In this document: positions 33,951 through 43,988 of the stretch, one piece after another
Layout: every line of letters starts with the position of its first letter
Position numbering within the stretch: position 1 is the first letter of the stretch
Assembly: GCA_033239125.1 (NCBI GenBank)
Contig: BSWB01000005.1
Location: 50,514,993 to 50,578,992 of the forward strand
Direction of reading: 5' to 3'
DNA length: 64,000 nucleotides
DNA from: Fagopyrum homotropicum
Taxonomy: Eukaryota > Streptophyta > Magnoliopsida > Caryophyllales > Polygonaceae
The notes under the pieces: generated by a model
The model's input: the letters and a program-made list of their open reading frames with translations, nothing else
What the model was told of the DNA's origin: nothing
Databases searched by the model: none
Made by a program: the position numbers and the translations under genes

Positions 33951-34530
33951 GTTGTTTTCCTTTGTTTTTGTAATGAGTACAAGAGGTCTAGAGGTGGACA
34001 AGGAGAATATTAAAGTCATCCAAGAATGACCTACACCTACCACAATCGGCCATGCCCGATCTTTTGATGGACTAGCAATGTTTTATAGACGTTTTGTATG
34101 AAATTTAAGTACCATTGCATCCCCCTCACGTCTCTCACAAAGAATCAAGTACAATTCGATTGGGGAGAAGCTAAAGAGAAGGCATTTAAGGAATTGAAGA
34201 AGCAACTATCACATGCACAACTTCTAGCACTTCCGGATTTCACTAAACCATTTAAAGGTTGAGTGTGACGCATCGGGAATTGGCATTGGAGGAGTGCTCA
34301 TGCAAGAAGGTAAGCTACTTACCTACTATAGTGAAAATTAAAAGGAGCTTGCTTGAATTATTCGACCTATGATAAAGAATTATATGCTTTATTTTTGAGT
34401 TTTTAAGTCATGGCAACATCATCTTTGGCCTAATGAATTCATTCTTAGAACTGATCATTAGTCTCTAAAGCATTTCAGGAGTCAAGATAAGTTGGATAGG
34501 AGGCATGGTAGATGGATGGAGTTTATAGAA
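33951..34530 (+). pseudogene. CRM-like RNase H remnant
   Basis: This is heavily frameshifted. Recognisable pieces are ECDASGIGIGGVLMQEGK (about 34258-34310), a degenerate TYYSEN block, LRTDH near 34450, and SQDKLDRRHGRWMEF (about 34480-34525). Integrase is absent because the sequence is cut by a copia LTR. Confidence 0.68.
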
Positions 34531-35781
34531 ACTAAAGAACCGTTAGGTGAATATAAAGGATAAAGATACTCTAGAAGGGGGGTTGAATAGAGTATGAGAA
34601 CTTTTCGTAAAACCAATTTCAAGACCTTGAAACCAATTTCAAGGGCCTTGATGTCGATCTCAGTTCTTTGTGAAACTTTGATTTCAAGGGCTTTGAAACA
34701 ACTTTCAAGGGCCTTGACTTTGAACTTCTTGCAAAACAAAGTTAGTCACAATAAACAAGATATAGTGCGGAATGTAAAAGATCGACATGAAGATATGTTT
34801 ACGAAGTTCGGCTCTAAATAGCCTACTCTCCGTCCCAGGGTATAACCTTAGGATCTAACTATCTATTATCAGCTTCAAAGAGTCCTAGATACAAACTAGA
34901 AGAAATCCCCTTCTTCTCTCATTGTAGCCAATTCTACGATCTAGCTCCAACTCTTCACCTTCCTATAATAGCCTAGTTACTTAGTATAGTAACACACACT
35001 CGAGTATAACACGCTTTAGATATGCCAATGGAGCTCTCGAGTTTTATCTCTCTCTAGGGGATAAAGCTTTTTAGAAAAAGGGAGAAAGAAAAATTATTGA
35101 TCGAATGAAGATAATTTTGGATCGCTTAAAGACTATGGATGTTTCCGTGTAAGCTTGTGTACTTTTTCTTCAATCGCCATCTTCATTTATAACCTTCTAT
35201 GGAGAAGTCTTCTAGCCGTTAGAAAGATGACCGTTTGGAGATCACTCTTCTTTTCCATGAAGATCGCTTCTTGGTTGAGATGAGATAGACGTTGTGGATC
35301 TTCATCTCCTGAGAACACGTTGATCTCTCGCTCCTTGATCTTCTTATATTTGTTGTAACAATCTTCAAATCCAGAGGAGATAATCTTCGTGATTTTCGGT
35401 TAAGGATCTTTGAAAGATCTTCTTTGATGGTCGGTTGAGATCTTCACTTGCTCATATCTTTTTGTTTGAGTAAATCTCTCGTGGAAGATCTTCTTAGTGA
35501 TTTGAAATATTTGAACGTGCACCCTTGACTTCTTCGTTCCCTTGGAATTATTTCAAGGCCTTTTTTGTTTGAATACTCTAAACTCCTTGTCTTTCAAACT
35601 CTTCCAAGGTCCTTTGAAGTCTCTTGCAAAACCTGCACTTTAAAAACTCCAAACCACCATACCAAACCAAGCAACTCGATATATAAATAGTTCATTTGTT
35701 AGTGTATCAAACTACTTCATTTGTGTTTAAGTCTTCCATCATCAACACTTGTATAACTGTATAATCAAGGTGGAGTTTTCA
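34531..35781 (-). repeat. SIRE-like copia 3' LTR (left copy)
   Basis: On the - strand it starts TGAAAACTCCACCTTGATT just after a CAAGGGGGAGAT polypurine run. It ends near ctattcaaccccccttctagagta. Repeats of caaggccttgaa-type sequence occur near its end (34620-34715). Its outer end forms an inverted repeat with 42911-42976. Confidence 0.7.
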
Positions 35782-36467
35782 ATCTCCCCCTTGATGGAAG
35801 ACAACACAAATGTTTTTGTACCTGTATTTGTAAGGCTAGCGATGCATATATGAATATCAAAACCTAAAATATAGAATGCAGAATATCGAATGTCGGATCA
35901 CATACAATTCTCCCCCTTTGTCTTTCAACAAGGGAGAAAAATAGTTAAAGCACGAGAGTTTTAAAACCATTACAACCCAAAAGTATTTCCACAAAACCAC
36001 AAAACAAGACGGTTCCCTCAACCATCTAGCACATTCCTCCTCATAGAACCGCCCTTTTCCTTTAGACAAAGATTTCTTATGGCTCCAATCATCCAATTTA
36101 TCTACTAAATGTCATATCTTTTCTTCAGCTCTTCATTGCTTAACCACTTCATATTCAACTACTGGTAGAAAGGTTGGCTCAACATGAGTTGGATACAAAA
36201 TAGATTTATTTGCACACGTCGTTTGCAATTCATCAACATATTTTCAACTTTCTCTTGAGTATGTTGAGCTACATCTTCAGGCATGGGCAGAATACTTCCC
36301 ATAGTAGTCAGAGTAAGAGCATTCATCAAATACATTTTATTGACTTTAGCATTTATGGTAGATAACAGCTAAAAATTTGCATCCATTCTTCTCTTAGTAT
36401 CAAACTGAAAATTAGACCGTTCACGATTCAGACATACCATTTCTTTTTCACAACCTTCTAACCTGAT

Positions 36468-37420
36468 TTATGGAGTAGGAGTAGGAGATGTTTGAGCCTC
36501 TTGAGTTGGAATTGGATTAGCTCCTCTCCCTTTTAAAGTCCATGTGCATGCGAGAGTCTTCTCAATCCCCAATCTTTCTAAGCAGTTCTCATCAATATTA
36601 CTAGAAATTGACTGTCGATCTTCAGAGGATGTATCAATTTTGAAATAATCAAAGATCTTAGGCAGCAAGTTTCCATAAGGAAGAGGAATGGGTCGCTTAG
36701 AGTTGACAGAATGTATCATAAGGTTGAGAATAAGATTTGGTACATCTATGTCTAACTCAAACATAATCAGATGAATTAGTTACAGGGATTGGCCAGTCAG
36801 CAATTCTCTTGAGTTTGTACGAAGAACAACACATCGAACCAGAATAGTAAACACTATTTTAGCATCTAAGGTTAGAGAGGTATGAGTAAGTTGGCGTGAG
36901 GTTGAATTTTGAACTAGAAACTTCTCCTTAGAAATACGAACACTCTTTGATCGTGAAGGATGATTGAACACAATATCTGTAGGAAGTCCAAAGATCTCAC
37001 TTAAAATAGAAGAAGCGAGCGAAATCGGAGTACCTTTCACAGAAGATTCAAGAGTGATAATTCATTTGTCCCTTTTTGTGATGAGATTGACATAGAACAT
37101 CCTCGTGAGCCGTGGAAAACCATAATCTCCAGGGTTTAGAATCTTCCAAATTATCGAACTTTTGAGCTTGTTTATGCACAGGATGTGAAGGGTTTCAAGA
37201 TATTCAGTGTCCACCAGATCGCACATACAAAGCGGTCGATTGTGAAAACCATCAAGCCAAGATCCTGAAGCTTGAAAATTGATGAACCACGATGTGAAAG
37301 ACCATATGTCTGAGACATGTCCAAATTCTCAGAAAGTATTTCTTCCTTTGCAATTGAGGAGCTCTGAACAAATTTCTCTTTGGGAGTTTGAGGAGCGGAT
37401 TTCTTACTTCTAGGTGCCAT
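36468..37420 (-). pseudogene. SIRE-like third ORF (plant transposon protein-like), frameshifted
   Basis: It starts MAPRSKKSAPQTPKE at 37420. Pieces in different frames resemble the post-pol ORF of SIRE elements: a nuclear-localisation-like basic start, a 'LSEIFGLPTDIVF' segment, then 'NLMIHSVNSKRPIPLPYGNLLPKIF'-like sequence (36500-36760) typical of the family. Frame changes occur near 37250 and 36770. Function unknown; I see no evidence of an envelope. Confidence 0.55.
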
Positions 37421-37812
37421 GGGTGAAGTGTGAGAGAGAAAGCAAGGATTTTTGAAAAGGGATCTGTGAAAGAGAAGAATGAAAAAGATAGGAAAAACTG
37501 GTCCTTTTTTAATGCAAATAATAACAAGATTTTGAGAAAATCAAGCTTTTCAAAGAACAATTAAAGTTCCAATAAAAACTCAACAAATCTTTTTCAAATC
37601 TTTAAAAAAAAAGAATCCATAAAAACAATTTAAGAATTAAAATATCTAAAAGATATTTATTCTTAAATAGATCCGTAATTTTTTTAATTTACCCTTGAAA
37701 CGTGTTTCAAGGCCCTTGAATTGTCTTTCAAGGCCCTTGAATTGTCTTTCAAGGCCCTTGAAAACATTAATTGGGCTGCATACGTAGGAACAAATAAAAT
37801 GATTTACTCCCC

Positions 37813-37999
37813 CTACGTTAATGCTTTCTTGTTCAACATACCAAGCTCCAATCTAATAAAATTAAATTGTTCCTCAAGAAGATGCTTGATAAAGATATCT
37901 GCAAGCTGCAAATTAGTAGATATGTAAGAGATCGAAACATCACCTTTCTCAACATGATCACGTATGAAGTGATGTCTTACATCAATATGCTCAGTCCTT
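37813..37999 (-). pseudogene. Ty1/copia RNase H C-terminal tail
   Basis: RTEHIDVRHHFIRDHVEKGDV and LQLADIFIKHLLEEQF are the standard copia RNase H end, where family members usually read IFTKPL. It is cut at its 5' side by the LTR starting at 38000. Confidence 0.85.
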
Positions 38000-40862
38000 T
38001 GTAACACCCCAAGTTTTAGAACTTGGGGAGCTACTGGTTAGGACCTCACAGTGGGTCCCAACCTTAGTTTGACAACAACTTAACTTGATCTTACAACAAG
38101 GCAGAGATAAGGGAAAACCAGAAATCATAAATGAAGTTTTAACAAAGTCATGAATGTGACCATAAATTTACAACCAAAACAACACGGTCTTACAATCTGA
38201 GAAAAAAGAAACAGTCATATCTGAATGACCAGCCCGTCCTAACGAGTACGACACCCCGGCTATCCACTACCATCTGGATCACTCGGCATCTGCTCTAACC
38301 TGTGGCAAGTCTAAACAACGATAAATAGTTAGCTAACTAACCAAATATAAGTAGAAAGATAAATAGTACAAGCACAGAGAAAGAGAATGTAAACACTCAA
38401 CATGCTGGCACACAATCCGGTTATTATCTGATAACTGAGGTGATTCACTTTATTCCCATTTTAAAAGTTATAGCACGAGAAATCTTAAGATTCTCGCCTC
38501 CGTTCCTTATCCAACTGGCGATGGTTTGTCACACCTCCACCGGTGGCGTCCCCGCAAACCAAGTGTGGACTAGTCCTGAAAGAAACCCCTAGCGCCCTCG
38601 GGCTAACTGAGCAGAATGCTACCGCCCGTTACTCTTAGGCCAGATATGTAAGTCGGTCGATCATTACATTGAAATACACTAGTACACACATCATTCAAAC
38701 ACCACTATCATCACTCACACTCTAATCTGACAGCTAGCTAAGTAAGCCCAAAGGACTTACCTGAATCAAATCTCGACTCTCTAAATCGCAAACCGATTTG
38801 TAACTGTAGGAACTCAGTGGCCTGTCAAAGGAGGCAAGTGCGTCAGCACACTTTCTAGTTAATTAGAAGTCTAAGACTTCTAAGATAGGAGATCTTATTA
38901 GAACAAAATTTATTACAGTACTGATTTAAGGTAAAATGACTATTTTACCCTTGGTCCCGAAAGTTCCAAAAATCCAATAATTTATGCTTAAACTCTTATT
39001 TGAGACTAAAACACCATATTCTGACCCTTAAGGATGAGTTTGGGTAAAACTAGAAAAACTACACATTTTCCTATTTCCCGAAAAGTCACTAAGGTCTAAC
39101 TTTGGCTTCAAATATGAAACTCGAATAAATTTATAAAAATTCCGAAATAATTCTCTAAATTATCTATGATATCCAATCTAGTCATGGGAGCAAGAATTTC
39201 TTAAAACTGTTCAACAATCACTTCTATAAAAATCTCTAAAGTTGGTTACAACACTAAAAATGTTCTATACTTGGTCAAATTTCACTGCTGGAAAAACAGC
39301 TCAACTACTCTACTTTGGAACCTTATAACTTCTAATCCGACCATTCATTTATTCTCAAATTTTAACACAGTAAACTACATATATCCATCTATGACCTATC
39401 AAAATTTCAACGGTGTATCTTCAATGTAACTACTTAACATTGGTCTACAAGATGGGCAGTTTCTCACTCTAAAACTGAAGAAAAGAAAATTCATTTACAG
39501 CAGTTCATTGTTTCTAACATTTATGACAACACACTCAACAGTTACTCTCTACCTACACAGCACAGTTTCGAGCCCTAACTACAACAACTCACAACCCGAG
39601 TTTAAATCTAGACATATCCCTATGTCAAAATAAGCATCTACTAGCAGGTGGAAGGCGAGATTACTTACCTACGAGTCTGCAGGTTGCTGAGGAGCACAGC
39701 ACACCGATACTATTTAGCCGACCATGGCTGATGACTACTTTTAACGACAAGGCTAAGACGCACAATATGATTGTTGCAGTTTGTTTCAATGGTCCTAGGA
39801 AAGACAGATAGCCATCCTTGGCATTTAGATTAAGCCTACTGGAAATGAAAAGGGAGGCGGACTTATACTCACCTCGATGTCCTTCTCAACGTTGAAGACA
39901 GACAGATAGAAGTGCCTTGGTTTCTTGAGTCTGTATGTCTGATCCAGTGAAAACTCGAGCCTTCTGCAGATTGAAGAAATGACTCAACAACGAGATCTAG
40001 CGGACGTAGGGTAAGGAGAAGCATGCTCGGAACTCACCTGTGTAGAGGGTCGTGTGCAGAAGAGTCTCACTGCTACGCTGAAGGCCGCTGCAGAAGCCTG
40101 TTGTTACGCGTTAGGCCGCTGCTGCGCTGAGGACTTTTACTGAAGGTCGATCGATGGATCTCGATGCAGAAAGGAGAAATTTAGATGGTGCTGAATCTGG
40201 ACGGAAATCACAAAGGGAGATCGTGTGAAATCAGGCTGCAGAAGGAGGAAAAAATATACGAATAAGAGGAAAGAATCTGATTACGTAACGGTTGCTAACT
40301 AGGAGCGTACGTGCCTCTCTTCACCGGCTGGCTTCCTGGGCTGCGAGGGTTAGCAGCATGGCCCGCCTCCTTCCTGGGTTGGGAGACACTGGGGCGAAGG
40401 TTGATTCACTCCGGGCTGGCTGGAGATGGGCTGAAGCTACTGTACGGATGAGCTTGTTCCTGGGCTGGAGAAAAGGAAGGTTGTGGTTGGCATGTAGTAA
40501 GGGGAGTGATGGGCTGAAGTTGTCAAGGCCTTGTCAACAGCTTGTCATGGCCATGCATGGCTTTGTCACGAATTTGTCATAGTCTCGTCATAACTCGTCA
40601 TGGTCTCGTCTTGACTTCGTCTTGGGCTCGTCTTGATCTCGTCATTAGGACGTCATGACCTTGTCAAAGACAAGTCATGTTATAAACTAGGGTTTGATGG
40701 ATTAGGGTTTGCTATAAAATCTTTTCATTTTATGTGAAGTGAGGTTACATAAAATGATAAAATTTTGAGATAATGTGTCCGACTAGATAGACATATAAGG
40801 ATCACCGGCTCGAAATCCAGTTTGCTACGGAAATAAACGGAATAAAAATTCCGGATATTACA
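38000..40862 (-). repeat. Tekay-type 3' LTR
   Basis: On the - strand it starts TGTAATATCCGG at 40862 and ends GGGGTGTTACA at 38000, about 2.86 kb. A run of degenerate cgtcatggtct/cgtcttgact repeats occupies about 40540-40675. A 97-residue open frame at 40292-40582 on the other strand has no domain and is likely a chance frame. Confidence 0.75.
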
Positions 40863-41039
40863 TCAGTACCCCCTTAAAATAAGTTTCGTCCCGAAACTTA
40901 GAATAAGGTATCTACCCAAACGACTCCCACCATAAATTCGTATACACTGGTCTCACTAAAATTTGTAACCTCGTTTTCTAGCATGCAAAACTACTCAATC
41001 ATCTTATTCAGGCATCACATAAAACATAATCACTCATTC

Positions 41040-41475
41040 TAAGCCGTCGGTACAGGGGTAACGGCCAACTCCGCAAAGAACTCGGGATAACTACGTCTAA
41101 TACTCTCCTCCGTCTCCCAGGTGGCCTCATCGGCTCCTCGTCTAGATCATTGGATCCTCAACATCGGTATCTACTTGGACCGCAGATGTCTAGTACTGTG
41201 GTCAAGGACGGCTACTGGGTACTCAACAAAAGTGTGGTCAGGCTCAACTATCAAATCCTCATGGCTGATGACGTGCCTCGTGTCCGGTATGTATTCTCTC
41301 AGCTAAGATACATGAAAGACCGGATGGACCCCCTCCAATCTCGGCGGCAGTGATAATCGGTAGGCAACCTCTCCGACTCTCTCCAAGATCTCAAGTGGGC
41401 CAACATATCGGGGACTCAGCTTCCCCTTAATGTCGAAACGCCGGACACCTCTCGTCGGTGATAATTTCAAGGTCT
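41040..41475 (-). pseudogene. Tekay integrase C-terminus and chromodomain remnant
   Basis: LSPTRGVRRFDIKGKLSPRY, GPLEILERVGEVAYRLSLPP and EGVHPVFHVS are the conserved end of Tekay integrase. Downstream, ISHEDLIVEPD and a weakened chromodomain-like region continue with frame breaks to about 41040. 40863-41039 is 3' UTR. Confidence 0.78.
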
Positions 41476-42980
41476 TGAACTGCGTTTGTGGGATGCTTTT
41501 AAAACTTTGTTTTTGAAACATGGGTCTATCATATTTTAACTCTTGTACTTTGTTATTTTTCTCCCTTGTTGAAAGACAAATGGGGAGAAATTATATGCAT
41601 CGATCCGACACTACTGCATTCTGCATTTTCAAAATATCTATTTGCATGCATATATCTAACATTGAATGCATGTACGATATTTGTTTCGTCTTCCATCAAG
41701 GGGGGGATTGATAACTTCACCTTGATTATGAATTGTTTTATTTAAATGATGGAAGACTTAACATATAAATGTGGTTTTATAAACTAACAAATATCGATTA
41801 TATGTCTAGTTTGCATGTCTTGGTTTGTTTGTTAAAATGTTTGTAGGTCTTGAAAAACATTACAAGGAAGAACTCGGCTTTACAACACACGACCAATAGA
41901 GAAGATCTAGGAGAAGATCTTTAAAGGCCAACTAACCAAAACAAGAAGATCTTGGAATATCTCAACCAAAGGCTTCGAAGATTCGATCTAAACCAACACA
42001 AAGATCTAGTAGAAGATTGAAAGTGTTTTGAAGAGAAGATCTCCAACGGCCTAAAAGAAGATTTTGTCAAGATTCTTGAAAGATCTCCAATGGAAAAGAA
42101 GATCTCGGTTGAAAGAAGATTACGGTGAAGATCTCTAACGGATTTGAAAGTGAAGAAAAAAAGATCTAGGGATTGAAGATCTCCAACAAACTTGCAACAA
42201 CTTTGACGATGAAGATCTTGCAACGGTTACTTCTCAAACAACGTGAGAATATTTCGCTCAACCAAGAAGCGGATCCTATGGATAAATAAAGACGTTACAA
42301 ACGGCTATGGGACAACTGCTGAAAAAAGATCTCCATAAAAGGCAAAAAATGAAGATGGCGATTGAAGATGCAAAACAAGAGCTTACAAATGAAGATGGCG
42401 ATTGAAGATGCAAAAATTTTATCTTCCTCTTAATCTTACATTAGATTACTTCCTTAGAGTGAGATAAACACAAGAGCTCCAATAGCGTATCTATATAGTG
42501 TTATACTCGAGTGTGTTACTTTGCGAAGTAACTAGGCTATTATTGCTAGAATAGAGTTGACTACATCGTAGCATTGAAGCTACATTGAGAGAAGAAGAAA
42601 AGTTCTTCTAGGTTTTATCTAGCACTCACAAAAAGCACATAATAGATAGTTAGAATCCTAGGGTCGGAAACCCTAGGCGTAGAGTAGGATGTTAGGCCCG
42701 AACTTCGTAAACATATCGTTGCGTCGATCTTTTTCATTCCGCACTTTATATCACGTTTTATTTTGACTAACAACATTCTGCAGGTTTTGAAATTAAGGCC
42801 TTCAAATCCAGTTCAAAGTCTTGAGATACAGTTTGGTCACAAAGCACAAAGATCGACTCCAAGGCCTTGAGATTAGTTTCAAAGCCTTGATATACGATAT
42901 TGCAAAATGTTCTCATACTCTATTCAATTCCCTTCTAGAGTATTTATATCCTTATTATTCACCTATTCGGTTCTTCTGCA
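41476..42980 (+). mobile_element. SIRE-like Ty1/copia 3' UTR and 3' LTR (right copy)
   Basis: It opens with 3' UTR sequence including ctcccttgttgaaagacaaatgggg and a polypurine run CAAGGGGGGGAT (41697-41708). The LTR starts TGATAACTTCACCTTGATT at 41709 and runs to about 42980. It is the same family as the left copy but opposite in direction and considerably diverged. Its pol is missing. Confidence 0.7.
41709..42980 (+). repeat. SIRE-like copia 3' LTR (right copy)
   Basis: It contains many gaagatct-type repeats (about 41890-42220). Its end, gttctcatactctattcaa and cttctagagta (42911-42945), is the inverse of 34567-34601. The exact end at TGCA (42980) is my best guess. Confidence 0.65.
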
Positions 42981-43149
42981 GCTACTAGTTCTGGATGCGT
43001 GTTTTGTAGGTTTAGACCTAACACGCATTCGGAAGCCGTAATCGTGGCGGTTACAAGTTCCAAATGCGTGACAGGTCTGTCACGCATTTGCAATCTGTAA
43101 CCGTGGCGATGTTGATGTTTTATAAATTCATTGTTGTGCCATTTAACTA
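42981..43149. repeat. Tandem pair of hairpins upstream of CYN
   Basis: A perfect inverted repeat at 43062-43089 has 13-base arms (AAATGCGTGACAG and its complement) around GT. Just before it, ggatgcgtgtt (from about 42992) and aacacgcattc form a similar stem. Each is followed by a gtaatcgtggcg or gtaaccgtggcg segment, so the whole looks like a diverged tandem duplication of a hairpin plus tail. It is not part of any element I recognise. Confidence 0.6.
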
Positions 43150-43631
43150 GGGATGACAATGGATCTGGTGTCGAAAGGATGACCTTGACCGCCACCCGAT
43201 CTATTACCCAAAATTTTTCACCCCACCCCGCCCATCACTCGCTAAAGTCTTACCTATTCTAAGAGGATCTCGGGCTCAATCTGGTTTAGTATCAAGTGGA
43301 TTCTTTTTTCGTTCCTATATATATGGGTCCGCGTAGCATTTCCACTAACCCGCATCCAATCCACCCGCATCCAACGTATGAAGCGGGTGGATCTGGTGAA
43401 ATTTCTAGTGTTCAATTCTTATTTATAAATTTGTAAAAAAATCAAATATTTTGTTGAAAATTAAGAACATACTTAAATCCAACTAAAAATAACATAAGAT
43501 TGTATATAATATCGAGTGAAATACTATCACCAAACAAGATCTAAAATAAAAAAATTATAACGAATCAATAATAAGGAAGGAAGTATATTAGGAATCGAAA
43601 GAAAATAAACTAAGATTTCCATATGGGTTTA

Positions 43632-43692
<61 letters not shown>

Positions 43693-43915
43693 ATGGTATA
43701 GTTAGAAAATAAAGGTAAAAATTTTATGATAATATATATATAAGTGCGTGAAAATTGGTCGGATGGATGAGTTGATTATGATTTTGGTGATGGGACCATG
43801 AAACGTTCATGCGGATCATACCAAATTTCATCACCCACTTTATCCATTACTCGCTTTGATCCGTCTTTAAGGTATTTTCACCTTTTATTTATTAATCAAA
43901 CCCACCAGCCATCCC
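43150..43915. mobile_element. Possible nonautonomous hAT-like element (MITE-like)
   Basis: The left end agggatgacaatgg and the right end ccagccatcccc are imperfect inverse copies. Both flank sequence rich in CACCC/CCCGC, the style of many plant 'GGGATGGCAATGG' elements. It contains the (TA)n run. I could not find a convincing target duplication and the terminal repeat is only about ten bases. Confidence 0.35.
43636..43690. repeat. (TA)n microsatellite
   Basis: An uninterrupted alternating TA run of about 55 bases, roughly 300 bases upstream of the CYN start codon. Length is likely polymorphic. Confidence 0.95.
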
Positions 43916-43988
43916 CAATAATCACCCTTACCATCTCTCTCCTCTTCCGTGTCAGATTTGCCTACTCCCTGCTCTCACTTCATCAACA
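43880..43988 (+). promoter_or_regulatory. Likely core promoter and 5' UTR of CYN
   Basis: A TATA-like ttttatttattaat near 43880-43895 is followed by pyrimidine-rich accatctctctcctcttcc (about 43930-43950), a plant Y-patch-like stretch. The leader ends tcatcaacaATGGCG, a good plant initiation context. The promoter is confined to under 1 kb by copia LTR sequence ending near 42980. No transcript evidence is available here. Confidence 0.45.

Larger units (their letters stand above)
30179..34530 (+). mobile_element. Decayed CRM-like chromovirus, internal region only
   Basis: Fragments of gag, a zinc knuckle, protease, RT and RNase H follow in order on the + strand with many stops and no LTRs recognised. 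RT phrases such as WRMCVDCRAINNI and MPFGLTN, and the protease context around LLGRPWQ, are typical of plant CRM-type chromoviruses; the clade call is from memory of the family. It is split by the solo LTR at 30631-32393. It ends in RNase H against a SIRE-like LTR near 34530. Confidence 0.75.
34531..37999 (-). mobile_element. SIRE-like Ty1/copia 3' end (LTR, third ORF, RNase H tail)
   Basis: Read leftwards: end of RNase H (37999-37813), a broken third ORF, 3' UTR, polypurine run (35783-35793), then an LTR. The upstream part of pol is missing because a Tekay-type LTR starts at 38000. The LTR is a diverged, inverted relative of 41709-42980. The third ORF after pol points to the SIRE/Maximus lineage. 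Confidence 0.72.
38000..41475 (-). mobile_element. Tekay-type chromovirus 3' end
   Basis: The 3' LTR (38000-40862) and the end of integrase with chromodomain (to about 41475) read leftwards. The junction motif on the - strand, TTTCGGGACGAAACTTA then AAGGGGGTACTGA, is characteristic of Del/Tekay elements just before the 3' LTR. The rest of the element and the 5' LTR are missing. It lies between two outward-facing copia ends. Confidence 0.75.

Noticed and set aside
40292..40582. A 97-residue open frame on the + strand as a gene.
   Set aside because: It lies inside the Tekay-type LTR, antisense to the element, with no recognisable motif.
34567..42945. Inverted repeat ends around an 8.4 kb segment, suggesting a DNA transposon.
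   Set aside because: The inverted sequences are the ends of two copia LTRs in opposite orientation. Internal sequence is copia and Tekay, with no transposase and no clear target duplication.
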